From: Amphimallon solstitiale | Lineage: Eukaryota; Arthropoda; Insecta; Coleoptera; Scarabaeidae | Reading direction: 5' to 3' | DNA: 64,000 nt | Assembly (NCBI GenBank): GCA_963170755.1 | Contig: OY720680.1 | Span: 66,675,294-66,739,293, forward strand | Shown here: in pieces, positions 46,150 through 57,537 of the stretch | Layout of the letters: the number at the start of each line of letters is the position of its first letter | Position numbering within the stretch: position 1 is the stretch's first letter | The notes under the pieces: generated by a model | Told to the model about the DNA's origin: nothing | Databases searched by the model: none | What the model saw: the letters and a program-made list of their open reading frames with translations, nothing else | Translations under genes and position numbers: made by a program

Positions 46150-48292
46150 GTCTATTTTTTAATTAGGAGGAGTGTTTTTAAATTGAAGCGCTAAAAAGGA
46201 TGCTTACTATTTGTCAGTTTTCGGGATAGATTACAGTATGGAAATTTGACATGTTTACGGCCGCCGCGGCCGCAATATTGTTACAACAGCTGTCGTTTAT
46301 TTTTGTCAGTGCGTGTCTATTCAATTTTTTACGTTCAATTTGCTTTATAATAGTAAAATATGTAGTTCTTTTAAGAATGAATCGACTGGTATACTCTCCG
46401 TGTAAAATATTTTCATAGCGTTTTTCTTGGATATGGAGGAAGTAGCAAGCACTTCTGGAACGCAAATATCACCGTTGAGAAGGGGAAAATTTGTGATCTT
46501 AGGACATCTATCTGTTGTTGAAAAGCTGAATATAGTAAATATATTCAAAAAATTACGTGCTGATAACCTCAGAATGAGGATTACTGCTATTGTCGCAAGA
46601 ATATCGAGTATGATAGGTTAGTATTGTAATACATTACCATCATTAGGTATATATTATTATGTTATCTTGTTTTTAGGAGTGGCACGGTCTACTGTCGTAC
46701 CCTAAAAGAATATAAGGAGAAAGGAAAGTTTTCCCACCCAAGCAAAATTCTGGAAGACACTCTTTAATTGCTGATTATGGTGAAACCGTCAAGAATTGTA
46801 TAAGACAAATAATTCGCACTTGATAAAGTGCTGAATGAAATCAAATAGTGAATGATTTGCCACAGATGAGCCGTTCAACATTAAACAAATTGACGAAAAT
46901 GATAAACTTTAGGTCAGCGCCAATGTTCTAATTAATATGCAAAAAAATTGAGTATATAAGTACTCAAATTTATATTTTACATACTTTGATATGTTAGAAT
47001 AAATATGATATATTATTGTAGGTATATGAATAGAAATCGAAAGAGTGTTTTGATAGAACGTGATGATATAATTAGGTGGAGAAGAGGATATTTGATGACA
47101 ATTAAAGATTATCGTCGTCAAAATCGGCCAATTTATTATTTAAATGAAACATGGCTAAACGAAGGTCATACCAAACAAAAAGTTTGGGTAGACGGCAATA
47201 TAAAAAGTCGACGACAGGCATTTAATAAAGGACTGACTACAGGCTTACGTAATCTTCCAGGGAAAGGAAGACGTCTCATTATTTTGCATATAGGATCTGA
47301 GGCTGGATTTGTGGAGAATGATTTATTGATTTTCGAATGTAAAAAGACAACCCATTATCATGAAGAATGCAGAGGTGTTTGAAAGATGGTTTCATAAAAT
47401 ATTAACAGTGCTACCAGACAATGCTGTTATTGTTATGGATAATGCAACATATCATAGTCATAAAATTGAAAAAATTCCCACAGCAAATTCTAGAAAACTC
47501 GATATGCAGGCTTTGTTGAAATCAAAAAATATTAAGTACAATGAACAGATGATTCGATCTGAACTTCTTCACCTAATTCGTCTCAATAAGGACCAATATA
47601 ATATACATGTGACAGATGAGATGGGCAAAAGTTGTAACAAAACTGTTTTGAGGTTACCACCCTATCACTGTGAACTAAACCCAATCGAGTTGGTGTGGGT
47701 TCAAATAAAAAATGAGGTGACAACTAAGAATACTACATTAAAATTAGCTGATGTGAGGATACTTTTACTAAAAGCAATCCAGAATATCACCACGGATAAT
47801 TGGAAGAAATGTGTGGGCCATGTGATTAATGAAGAAAGAAGAATGTGTGTGTTAGATGGGTTGGTCGATGATATAATCGAGCCATTTAATATATCAGTGA
47901 CTGAAGATAGATCAAGTGAAATGGAAAGTGATAGTGAATAATTATAAATTGTTACTGTTTCATATGTATATGCTATAATTAATATTTGTCTAAATTTTTG
48001 TTCGCTTGTAAATAATCATATAAGAATAAGAACCATCTGTGTTTTCTTTTTAAATTTGAAAATATATATCACCTTTAAAACTTTTGATTTAAGCATTTCA
48101 CTTGCGATGTTGATTCCTTTTTATTTCAAATTAAAATTAACTAATTTTTTAAATAAATTTTTAATTAATTACTTGACTACACTTTATATAAAATCGTCGC
48201 TAGTTTTAAAACTACCGCCAAAAAGGAACTTTCATAAATTCTATTGTGTAAACGCGTCTTTTCATTTTACTCCTCCTAATTAAAAAATAGAG
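46150..48292 (+). mobile_element. IS630-like DNA transposon with 24-bp inverted repeats
   Basis: The ends TCTATTTTTTAATTAGGAGG (from 46,151) and its inverted complement are flanked by TA (46,148-46,149; 48,293-48,294). Length is 2,143 bp. The gene between them has at least two short introns by inspection and encodes an IS630/Tc1-related transposase whose frame is broken and whose first catalytic D is replaced. Confidence 0.88.
46427..47941 (+). pseudogene. IS630-like transposase with catalytic D-to-N change
   Basis: Exon 1 (46,427-46,616) ends in a helix-turn-helix start (RITAIVARISSMIG). A 60-bp intron with GT...AG borders (46,617-46,676) joins it to GVARSTV; YRTLKEYKEKGKF follows in a shifted frame. 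A second intron ends TTGTAG at 47,020. The core then reads NRPIYYLNETWLNEGHT, where related proteins have YLDETW, so the first catalytic D is N (codon AAT). Next come VIVMDNATYHS with the second D and CELNPIELVW with the E. A small deletion near 47,370 shifts the frame between HYHEE and NAEVFERWFH. Either defect alone should abolish activity. The acidic end EMESDSE closes the frame at 47,941. Confidence 0.85.
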
Positions 48293-48294
48293 TA

Positions 48295-48934
48295 TAATTA
48301 ATTACATGTGCTATTGCGATGTTGAATTCTTCAATATCGCTATATTAATAGTAGTAGTAGGTTGTATGCAATGGCCAGACCAAGTTCATAAACATGTGAC
48401 GTTTCAATTCAAGAATTTTATAAACATCGACTGCAATAAAACCCGATAATTGCATTTCTTATCTGCACTTTTTTTTTCAATTCCTTTTTATGCTTCGGAA
48501 GAGAACAGGAAATAAAACAATAATTCAACAGACAATACACGCGGATTGATATGGAATCATACATGCACTAGTACGTGTGGTGCTCGTGCTCTAGTGTGTG
48601 TGTGAAAATAAATTTTACGTGCACAAATATATACTTTGTACTTTCGAAATCTTGGCATGCAGTGCTTAAGGTCAAGTTCATAACGAGCTAGATGTTACGA
48701 AATTGGCAAATAGACAATCTATCCTGAAGTATGGTATAAGTTTATTTTGAATGTACAATGTATCTAGTCTAAAAGCATTGGGTATATGATATATTGCTTC
48801 TTGCTCATTTCAAAAAGGACACACGAGGTTGCCTCAACAAACCACAAAAATAAAAACTAGAAACCTCATAAAAAGTTCTCATTTTAATACATCCCAAAAC
48901 AAAGTGAAGAGAGTCGGAATTTACAAGTTATAAC
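48295..48934. other. No recognisable gene
   Basis: AT-rich spacer between two elements, with no frame or repeat of note. Confidence 0.4.
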
Positions 48935-49121
48935 GTATATCTCAAAAGTTTTCGGAAAAAAGTAAAAGTTAAATTTTTTTTATTTTATTTTTTATTATTT
49001 TACATTTTAACAACAATATCATTCTTATATATTAGTTTTAATTCAACTACTCATAATATTTGCTCTTCTGTGTCACGTAATTTATTTCTTACATGGCCCA
49101 TCAGTCTCTGGACGGTAGGAA

Positions 49122-49894
49122 CGTCGACTTCCTGAATTTTCTGAAAAATTCTGCGTCTTAAATACTCCTCATTTTGGGCTTCCCAACCCCCATCATATAC
49201 CTTTCTGCTCAAATGAGACCAAAATTCCTCAATAGGCCTCGCTTGAGGAGCATTTGGAGGGTTATCTGTCTTCGAAACAAAATTGATGCCGTTTGTGGCT
49301 AACCAGTCTCTTGTCCTTCTGGCGTAATGGCACGCGTCTTAAATACTTCTCATTTTGGGCTTCCCAACCCCCCATCATATATCTTTCTGCTCAAATGAGA
49401 CCAAAATTCCACAATAGGCCTCGAGTGAGGAGCATTTGGAGGGTTATCTGTCTTCGAAACAAAATTGATGCCGTTTGTGGCTAACCAGTCTCTTGTCCTT
49501 CTGGCGTAATGGCACGAGGCTAAGTCAGGCCAGAATATTATTTGGTCGTTGGGACGAAGTTTTGTGAGGCATTTTCTTATGTAAATGTCTGCATGAATGG
49601 CTTCACCTCGAACACATTCAACATGCGGCCGTTGAACACCTGCCTCTGATATGGCACACCACAACAAAATTTTATTTTCAAACTAGACTTTGCCTTTGAA
49701 TTTAACATTGTCAGAAGGTCTTGTACATTATCCGTATATAAACCGTCATTACCTTTGATCTCCGAGTTGGACGATCTGAAATATTCTTCATCGTCGATAA
49801 TGATAACTTTTTCACGAAAATGAATGCGTCTCAAAGCACGGCAACACCTAGGAATTCTTTCCAACTGAGCGGTGGTATATCTTGAAGCCTTTTT
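49122..49894 (-). pseudogene. IS630/Tc1-like transposase relic, catalytic part
   Basis: Minus-strand frame from 49,894: YTTAQLERIPRCCRALRR, then KVIIIDDEEYF with the first D, SSLKIK, LWCAISEAGVQRP, and IIFWPDLASCHYARRT with the second D. FVSKTDNPPNAPHSRPIVEF, with the likely third acidic residue, follows. The pattern is that of insect IS630/Tc1 relatives whose second motif is WPDLASxHY. A frame change occurs between the SLKIK and LWCAIS segments, and the C-terminal end carries a 181-bp tandem duplication. The missing N-terminal part lies at 54,420-54,697 beyond a nested insertion. Confidence 0.85.
49153..49514. repeat. 181-bp tandem duplication in a transposase 3' end
   Basis: GCGTCTTAAATACT at 49,153 recurs at 49,334 and the two copies match almost throughout. 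The duplicated part covers the last catalytic motif, so the element had this region twice. Confidence 0.9.
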
Positions 49895-50010
49895 ACTTTC
49901 TTATACGTAGTATAAGGAAGTATTGTGACGACGACAATTTTCGACCTCGAGATTTTTGTAGATGTCCACGTTTTGAAGTCCCCTGATACCGAAAAAGTGG
50001 TTTTTAAAAA

Positions 50011-50160
<150 letters not shown>

Positions 50161-50533
50161 TGTGTGACCGCGATGGCGGTCAAACGCTGTAGATATCAAT
50201 TCGAAATTTTGTATTTACGTGTATAATCTCCCTCTTGAGATCTGATTAGTTTTTCAATAAAATCGGTAGACCGAAAGTAGTAGTTTCCTTCAGCGAAAAA
50301 ATTAAATTTTGCCAATATTTCGTCAATTATTAAGTTTAAACAAATTTATAAAGAATTCAAATGTACTCAAAATTAAATTTGAGAAGAATGTTATTGATAA
50401 AGTTTTTCGAAATTCCTACCGGAAATAGGACTTTTACTCTTATCGAAAATCAGTTTTTTGCGAATATTTCGCAAGGTATGTTTTTTAGACAGGTACGTTA
50501 CGAGTATAATAGTATATTAAAGAACAAGCGCCA

Positions 50534-50622
50534 TAAGACACGTCTTATTGCACGAGCCCAAGTTTAGGACACGACGAGTGCAGCGAGGAGTGTCCAAATG
50601 GGCGAGTGCAATAAGTGTCTTA
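50534..50622. repeat. Left-end palindrome of the recombinase element
   Basis: Arms 50,534-50,572 and 50,590-50,622 pair with small bulges; shared blocks are TAAGACAC, TTATTGCAC, GCCCA and GGACAC. The loop is GACGAGTGCAGCGAGGA. The recombinase reading frame emerges directly from the right arm, so the palindrome has replaced or overlaps the start of the gene. Confidence 0.8.
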
Positions 50623-50967
50623 GAAAACGGATTAATTGCTTATTTTCGATTACTACATACAAAATATAAACCATCTACGCTATGGACTACTTATTCTATG
50701 CGGAGTTCTTGTTTAACGATATATAAAAATGTAGATATATCACAGTACAAGAAATTACAAGCTTTCTTCAGTCGTTTATCTCAAGGTTACCTACCTAAAA
50801 AATCTAAAATTTTAGAAGAAATAGACATTATTAAATTTATACAAGAAGCAGATAATAAAATACATTTGGCGATGAAAGTAAATACAATTTTCACAACTAT
50901 CGCAGCTTTGCATATAATAGTATCAATTTGTAGGTAGTCTTGATAATAGGTTACAACAGAGCTTGTA

Positions 50968-52732
50968 CAATGTGTCTGTTAATGCTTGTACGCCAATTAT
51001 GTTGGTATGCCTACAATTATATCAAAGTGTAGTGGTAACTCTGCCGCTTGAGCTGTGTACATAGACGTAGGTAAATAAATTGTCGTTAATTGTATTGTCA
51101 TTGCTATCGTTGGTCTTGTAAAAATTATTTGTTTTGAATTCTTGATATTTATACCTTTAATTTCGAACAGTTTTTTTTAGAGCTCAATAATTATCGTTTG
51201 TAAGTTGTAGGTAAGTAATAATTAAATACGAAATGCAACTTGTTTTTGAGTAACCACTATTTAAATTTTTGTTCAGTATTGACTGGAAATCCAAAAATGT
51301 TTACACCTGAACAAGACACATACATTCTTATGGCCCACTTTCGAAGTGCAACTCGCAATCAGGATGGAACTTGGTTGTACAGTATGCAGTCTTGCTTTGA
51401 TCAGTTCGTAGAAGCGTTTCCTAATGAAAATGTCAACTATGAGGTTTTTGGCCATCACAAGCGTGAGATTGTAAAGCGTTTTGAGAGAAAAAATTGTATT
51501 TGTAAGGATAAATCAACCGGAAGACCTACAACATTAACTGAAGCTGTTGTTAATGATCTTGAAGAACGAATGAATCAAAGCTCCAACAAATCACTACGAA
51601 AACTATCAGCACTGTCAGGTACGTGAGCTAGAGTATATTTAAATAAGCGCAAGTCATTAATTATGGGTTCTTTTCAGGTATTAGTAGAGCTAGTTGTGCA
51701 AAAGCTCTACATAAAAATTTACATATGCATCCCTATCGAGTTACGGTTGTGCAGCATTGTACCTTCGTGATTATCAACAACGCATACTGTACTGTCAATG
51801 ATTTAACGAGCACCTTAATAATAATGATTTACTTGGACCTAACCTTTTTCACTGACGAAGCATGGTTCTATTTATCTGGTTATGTAAATAGGAAGAATTA
51901 CCGAACGTGGGCTACAGAGTATCCTCACAATTTAGTTGACAAAGATTTGCATCCATTAAAAGTTGGAATATTGATTGCAATTTCAAGGCGGAGAATAATA
52001 GGGCCAATATCAGATATCAAACTGTCATTTTGACAGAATTTATTAATCAACTGCATGGTGATGAAATAACGAGGGGCTATTTCCAACAAGACGGAGCCTC
52101 TGCTCATACTGCACGGAGCACCATAGAATATTTGCAACAGTGTTATGGATATCGTATTATAAGCCAAGACCTGTGACCACCGAGGAATCCAGATTTAACA
52201 CCAACAGATTATTTTCTTTCTGGACAGGTAAAGAATAATGTCTATAAAAACCGCTTGCACAATTTGGATGAACTTCAACAAGCGATTAGGCATGAAATTC
52301 AAAACATAACACAAGAACAGCTTTACCATGTATTTGAACACATAAAACGACGAATAATGTTGTGTTTACAAGCCAGTAGAGAACACTTTCAACAATTTTT
52401 ATAAATAAACCAAATTTTCTACTTATAAGTGTTATTTTCTTTTAATAATAGGGTTTTTGTGATTACAAGCAAATGGAGAACATTTGCAACAATTTTTATA
52501 AATAAATTTCATTTTCTACTTATCAGAGTCATTATCATTTAATAACAGCGTTTTTAATGTGTCTATTAACAATCTGTACAATATAACCTCATTGTGCTTT
52601 AATGCTTGTCCTTATTCAAAACAATATGGTTATGCCGTCCTTCTATAATCCGCTACTGGATTTCATCAACTTTAGAAAAATAAAATCCATACTACCAACC
52701 TAATTGGCGTACAAACATTAACAGACACATTG
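50968..52732 (+). mobile_element. Mariner-like element nested in the recombinase gene
   Basis: Inverted ends of about 45 bp start CAATGTGTCTGTTAATGC and are flanked by TA (50,966-50,967; 52,733-52,734). Length 1,765 bp. The insertion splits a cysteine codon region of the recombinase. The transposase gene it carries has one intron and few defects, so this is the youngest layer of the nest. Confidence 0.92.
51298..52404 (+). pseudogene. Mariner-like transposase, nearly intact, one stop and one frameshift
   Basis: MFTPEQDTYILMAHFRSATR opens an N-terminal helix-turn-helix of the DUF4817 type. A 59-bp intron with GTACGT...TTTTCAG borders (51,619-51,677) joins LRKLSALSG to ISRASCAKALHKNLHMHPY. The core has FFTDEAWFYLSGYVN with the first D and GYFQQDGASAHTARSTIEY with the second. 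PPRNPDLTPTDYFLSG carries the third, 33 residues after the second. Defects are a frameshift near 52,015 and a TGA in DL*PPRNPD. A further frame slip between VVQH and LDLTFFTDEA is likely. It ends REHFQQFL at 52,404. Related in general plan to the intact gene at 30,477 but clearly a different family. Confidence 0.85.
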
Positions 52733-53560
52733 TAGAAGAGAAGAACTGACCAATATGTCTGTAGATGACATTGACTACAAGTCTGACGCCATCACTATTT
52801 CTGTACTTAATACTAGTCATAAGCGATTTTTCTTGACCTATCGCAATGGTAAGTGTATTAATAGTCCAATGGGTATTAATATTATAGACAAATTTCCTAA
52901 AGAGATTGCAAGTTTTTTGAAATTGCCAAATCCAGAATTTTTACAGGGCACTGTTTTAGAAGATCTAGTGCAACACATTTGGCAAATCATGGTGGTGATT
53001 TGTTGACCTTAAAAAATAATGGGGGTTGGAAGTCCTCAGCTGTAGCCGAGGGTTATATTGAATCCTCCTTAAACAAAAAAATTAAAATATCTCATATGCT
53101 TGACTCTCAAAATAATACAAGCATTCCAGGATATTCAAACGAAACCACCGCAGTAGACAGCAATAATAGTTTTCATCAAAATATTGTATCAGCAAGTACG
53201 AATGGTTTGCCTGGTGTTACTATAAATGCCCAAGATACATCTCATGTATCTATTAACGTATACACTAACTGTACAATTCAAAAACACAATTAAAAATAAA
53301 ATATTTGTTGAACAATGGATCGTTGCAACTTTATTTTATTTATTTATTTTGCCGATAGTGCTGTATTTCTAAAACTTGAAAAATGTTCGATGAACATCGT
53401 CCGCACAGATTATTATAGTTATAAAATACTTTACTTCGTTTCATTTTCAGAGATATTTTGCATATTGTACATTGAAAATATAGCTACCATTTTGACTTTT
53501 TGACATTATGCTTACAAATTATATGTAGCCACCCTCGAAAAACTGAATTGAACTAGATAA

Positions 53561-53625
53561 TCTATAAACGCACAGTGTGCGTTTATAAGCTATAAACGCA
53601 TCGTTTTCGATACGTTTATAGCGTT
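53561..53625. repeat. Two tandem hairpins at the right end of the recombinase element
   Basis: TATAAACGCACA-G-TGTGCGTTTATA is a perfect hairpin, followed at once by GCTATAAACG...CGTTTATAGC with a TTTT loop. The same octamer TATAAACG thus occurs four times in alternating orientation within 65 bp, about 20 bp before the border with family A. Confidence 0.85.
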
Positions 53626-54033
53626 GTTATGACACCAGATTAGAAAAAAGTATTTAGAACTTAATTTTCAATACCTTTTGTATAAAAAAAATTTCAAAAT
53701 TCGGACCGGAAGTAGCACTTTTATTCTTATCGAATAACGATTTTTTGCAAATATGTCGTAAATTATGCATGTTATATATATTTGTCAAGAGTACAAAAGT
53801 ATTTAGAGTTGGATTTGCAATGTTTTTTGTATACATGAATTTCAAAATTCGGACCGGAGCGAGTAGCACTTGTTTTCGAATATCTTACAAAATATGCATT
53901 CTATACAAATTTATTAAGGGAGTAGAAGTACTTAGAATAGAATTTTGAATAATGTTTGTAAAAAAAAATCTGAAAATTCTACAATTTGCAACGCTGATAC
54001 GTATAAGAAAGTAGTGTGGTAGCCACACCTCAT

Positions 54034-54419
54034 TTTTTTTTACGATAATTTAGATTATTTCTGACTAATGTTCGACTAGCAGCCAAGCGTGAAACATGGT
54101 ATCTTCAAATAATAATATATATCATCAAGTAGTACATGACAAGTCAATACAGGGCTATCTATACTAATTTACATAAATAATAAATGAAATATAGAAGAGA
54201 CATGGAACATTACAATTTAATGTATATATTGGATAACAATAACATCTAGTATAATGTATATTATAAGGACAAGGAGAATAACTATTCTCAAATACAATTA
54301 TCATTTAAATACATACTTTGAATTGTGTAGTAACATCTAATTATAAAACATTTTTGAACATCCTGCACAATAAATTCATCGACAGATCCGTAATAGTTTG
54401 AGGCAACTTATTTGTTTAG
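54034..54419. other. Unassigned 386 bp inside the interrupted IS630-like gene
   Basis: Lies between the family A border and the N-terminal transposase fragment. No coding continuation was found; it may be a further insertion or an intron of the element. AT-rich. Confidence 0.35.
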
Positions 54420-54697
54420 TTTAGTTTATTTTATTATCAAATGGTACATGACTTCTAGATAACATACGCACTTGCTCTTTCAATCTATCTTTGCTCATTA
54501 AGTCAGCTTCAAACTTTGGGTCGTCCACTTCAAGGTAAATTGATACAAGGGATACCCTTCTGACACTCTTTTGTTGTCTGGAAGATTGTCGAAACAGAAA
54601 TATCTTGCTCTCTGTAGATACTAACCATAATATTGCGTTTAGGTACTCGTTCAACCAACTGATAAATACTTTTAGGAATAACAAGCTTGTACGACAT
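54420..54697 (-). pseudogene. IS630/Tc1-like transposase relic, N-terminal part
   Basis: From 54,697 the minus strand reads MSYKLVIPKSIYQLVERVPK, then VSIYREQDISVSTIFQTTKE, a helix-turn-helix region, and CINLP before a stop. A shifted frame continues FEADLMSKDRLKEQVRMLSR to about 54,420. It lies just inside the right inverted end of the element whose catalytic part is at 49,122-49,894, with matching strand. Confidence 0.65.
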
Positions 54698-54844
54698 TGT
54701 TGTTGACTTTATTTACAAAAATGATATGTCACATTAAGCATCAATCAAATTACTAAATTCTCATTCTAACGGCACCTGGATCCAGATCATATTTACTATA
54801 AATTAATTTTATTGGAATTTTGTCCGAAAACTTTTGAGACATAC

Positions 54845-55480
54845 CTACGTTATTAGAGATTGCTTTTTACAGTACAGCCTTGTTAAAATCGACAATTATG
54901 GGCTATTATTTAATTTTTCTTAATAACTATATTGTTATGGTATTTCGAATATGAATATTATTATAAATGAATTAAAGTTGTTAAATATAATATGAATATC
55001 TTTTGATGGTATGAGACTATTTGCTGGCAGGGGCAGTTGAATATTAATTTGAATTGACAGATATTAGTTAGACATGATACAGATTGTGCAAATAGAAATT
55101 AAGGATCTGCTAGTGATGGAGAGAGTGTACTCGTCTTGATTAAACTGATTGGTATTTCATCTGGACCTGTCGATTTCTTATTAGGAAGGTTCTGAATTAT
55201 CTGTTGTATCTCTCAAGTGGTGTTACCATTTGAAATATTTTCTGATTTCAAAAATGTCGAACATCGTAGTTAATGTACTATGGAAAAGTTAACATTAATA
55301 TAGTAAACTATGATATGTGTTTGATAAATTACATTTTCTTAATAAAATAGTCAATTTATCTGTTTTATACAAAATAACAAAAATAAGCGTGCATCAAAAA
55401 GAGCATATAGAGTGTTATATCCAAATCGTCCAACACCGTCAGAAAACAAGTTTAAAAGTGTTTATTGAGATTGGTAGAAC
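54845..55480. other. AT-rich DNA with a LINE fragment
   Basis: Only the reverse-transcriptase fragment at 55,075-55,235 is recognisable. Confidence 0.5.
55075..55235 (-). pseudogene. LINE reverse transcriptase fragment
   Basis: The minus strand reads IIQNLPNKKSTGPDEIPISL followed by IKTSTLSPSLADP and a stop. The KKSxGPDEIP pattern marks the start of the reverse transcriptase domain in jockey/RTE-like LINEs. Only about 45 residues are present. Confidence 0.75.
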
Positions 55481-55980
55481 AAATTAAAAAATCAGAAAGA
55501 AAATCTGTTTGATGTGGCATTTGGCGTTTGGTGTGGCATTTTCCGAAACAAAATTGTAGGGCCTATATTTTTTGATTATAATTTAAATGGAGCTACGTAT
55601 TTGGAAATAATTATCCCAGAGGTTAAAAATATTCTCACATAAAATTTTTTTTGGGGCCAAACTTGATGATATGATTTGGATGCAAGATGGGGGTGCCTCT
55701 GCATAGTGTTTCACAAGTTCATGATCATTTAAATAATGTATTCGCGGTATGAATAGGGAATAACTACTAAATGGCCATCTAAGAGCCACATTTTTGAGAT
55801 TTTTTAAAGATACTGTCAATAATTATAACCATAATTCGAGTCATTAAAGAAAGTATTTGACTTGAAATAAATAATCTAAATGTCAATAATGGAACCATTT
55901 CCAATACATTTATAAATTTAAGAAGACGTTATCAATTATGCATTCAAAATAATGGTGGATATTTAGAACATCTCTTATAA
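55480..55980 (+). pseudogene. Mariner-like (DUF4817 type) transposase relic, C-terminal half
   Basis: FDVAFGVWCGIFRNKIVGPI and FFDYNLNGATYLEIIIPEVK precede MIWMQDGGAS, with the second catalytic D. The last part is INNLNVNNGTISNTFINLRR and RYQLCIQNNGGYLEHLL, ending at 55,980. The end matches the style of the intact protein at 30,477 (HENGRHFEHLL). Several frame breaks occur, and the third catalytic motif is not visible. Its 3' part is present again at 56,623-56,968. Confidence 0.75.
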
Positions 55981-56968
55981 TTTACTAATTATTTGTATTT
56001 AAATTTCTTAAATAAATCTTTGTTATTTTCTAAATATTTTCTTTCTTTAATTTATGAGTAAAATCCTTTCTTCATCGGCGTAGGTAGAAGCGCGAGGGGT
56101 TTCTAACATTTATTATAGATATTTACCTTATCTTTCCCAAGAGAAATAAAGTTACATATATGTATATACCTATTTATACTTACGTTAGTTCCGTTTTTTA
56201 ATTGTTTTGACTGTTAATTACGTACTTCGTAATTTAAGTAATAGTTCCAGTTTAATCCCGTTTCATTGAATCGACTTCTCCCAATTAACTAGACGTAAGT
56301 GTGAACTGGATTTCGTTTACTTTCAATAAGATACGCATACATTTTTAGTTATCATTTATTTAGATCTAGAACATTGTTTATGTTACTATCATATGGAAGG
56401 ACGTCGAGAAATACATCGTCAAACAATGGTTGGATTGAGGGTCATACTGATTGTATATATATCCATTCTCAGTGATTCCGATATTTATTGCATAGTCTGT
56501 AAAATGTCCAAAAAGTGCACGTACAACGTCACTTAGCATCGCTAAAACATAAACAGAGATTGGACCCGTTGAAAGCTGACAATTTTAAGGAAAAACTGTA
56601 TGAAGCTTTAATGGCGGCTAGTATAGTGTTTCACAAGTTCATGATCATTTGGATAATGTATTCGCGGTATGAATAGGAAATAACTACTAAATAGCCATCT
56701 AAGAGCCACATTTATGAGATTTTTTAAAGATACTGTCAATAATTATCACCATAATTCAAGTCATTAAAGAAAGTATTTGACTTGAAATAAATAATCTAAA
56801 TGTCAATAATGGAACCATTTCCAATACATTTATAAATTTAAGAAGACGATATCAATTATGCATTCAAAATAATGGTGGATATTTAGAACATCTCTTATAA
56901 TTTACTAATTATTTGTATTTAAATTTCTTAAATAAAACTTTGTTATTTTCTAAATATTTTCTTTCTTT
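55703..56968 (+). repeat. 346-bp direct repeat flanking a hAT (family H) fragment
   Basis: 55,703-56,048 and 56,623-56,968 are near-identical copies of the mariner relic 3' part, offset by exactly 920 bp. Between them (56,049-56,622) lies an internal piece of family H, covering leader and the first ~60 codons (GRREIHRQTMVG region), matching 59,632-60,200 and lacking both hAT ends. Confidence 0.88.
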
Positions 56969-57537
56969 CATCATTCAATAATGTTAACTTTTCCATAGTA
57001 AAGTAACATTCGACATTTAATAAATCGAAAACGGTTTAAAAAATCTGTATCATATGGTATAGTTTTGAAATCAGAAAAAAAGACCACTATAGAAATTTTA
57101 AGAATATACAGGCTATGCCATTTAAAAAAATATATTGTTTTATACTGTTGTATCTGCACGCCACTGTGTTTTTGTCTCCACCACTAAACTATTATTTGAC
57201 ACATTTTTTTGTATATGAAATAATAACGATGATGAAGAGTGTGTAATTTATAATGAAAACCCTGTACGTTTATAATGTCCCAAAATAATAATTGTCTACT
57301 ATTTTAATTTAGAAATGTTCTTAATTAGAGAATTAAATAAACAAATAAGTCTATTCATATTTTACATACTTAAACCCATTTTATTGTTAGGAAATAAAAT
57401 ATTAAAAAAATTAAAATATTGCAACTCGCTAAAGAAAATGGAAAATTTTTATTGATTTTAAACTAGACAATTTGCTTGTCCATACAACCAGTAGAAATAT
57501 TACCTACCAATACGAAAAAACTATTATCGTGACTCAC
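56969..57537. other. No recognisable gene
   Basis: AT-rich spacer; nothing seen. Confidence 0.4.

Larger units (their letters stand above)
50548..53293 (+). pseudogene. Crypton-like tyrosine recombinase, interrupted
   Basis: NGLIAYFRLLHTKYKPSTLW begins the core-binding domain at about 50,628, then NVDISQYKKLQAFFSR and GYLPKKSKILEEI. A 56-bp GT...AG intron (50,878-50,933) separates LAMK from VVLIIGYNRAC. The catalytic Arg lies in ACRREEL, split by the mariner insertion at TA and read through exactly if the guest and one TA are ignored. SVDDID follows. A one-base loss near 52,946 then shifts the frame, after which GHCFRRSSATHLANHGGD (catalytic H and R), NNGGWKS (W) and AEGYIESSL (nucleophile Y) complete the set. 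The stretch between ITISVLNT and SHKRFF seems shorter than in related proteins. It would cut and rejoin DNA in the nucleus; this copy cannot. Confidence 0.8.
50510..53645 (+). mobile_element. Crypton-like tyrosine-recombinase element with palindromic ends
   Basis: Borders are set by the interruption of family A copy 6. Without its 1,765-bp guest (and one TA) the element is about 1,369 bp. It carries a palindrome right at its left end (50,534-50,622) and two tandem hairpins near its right end (53,561-53,625), with one recombinase gene between. No terminal inverted repeats or clear target duplication are seen, as expected for tyrosine-recombinase transposons. The gene lacks its N-terminal region, so this is probably a shortened or non-autonomous derivative. 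Confidence 0.7.

Noticed and set aside
46255..46280. GCGGCCGC-containing palindrome as a regulatory site
   Set aside because: Short GC palindrome within the leader of the IS630-like element; no repeated partner or context to support a function.
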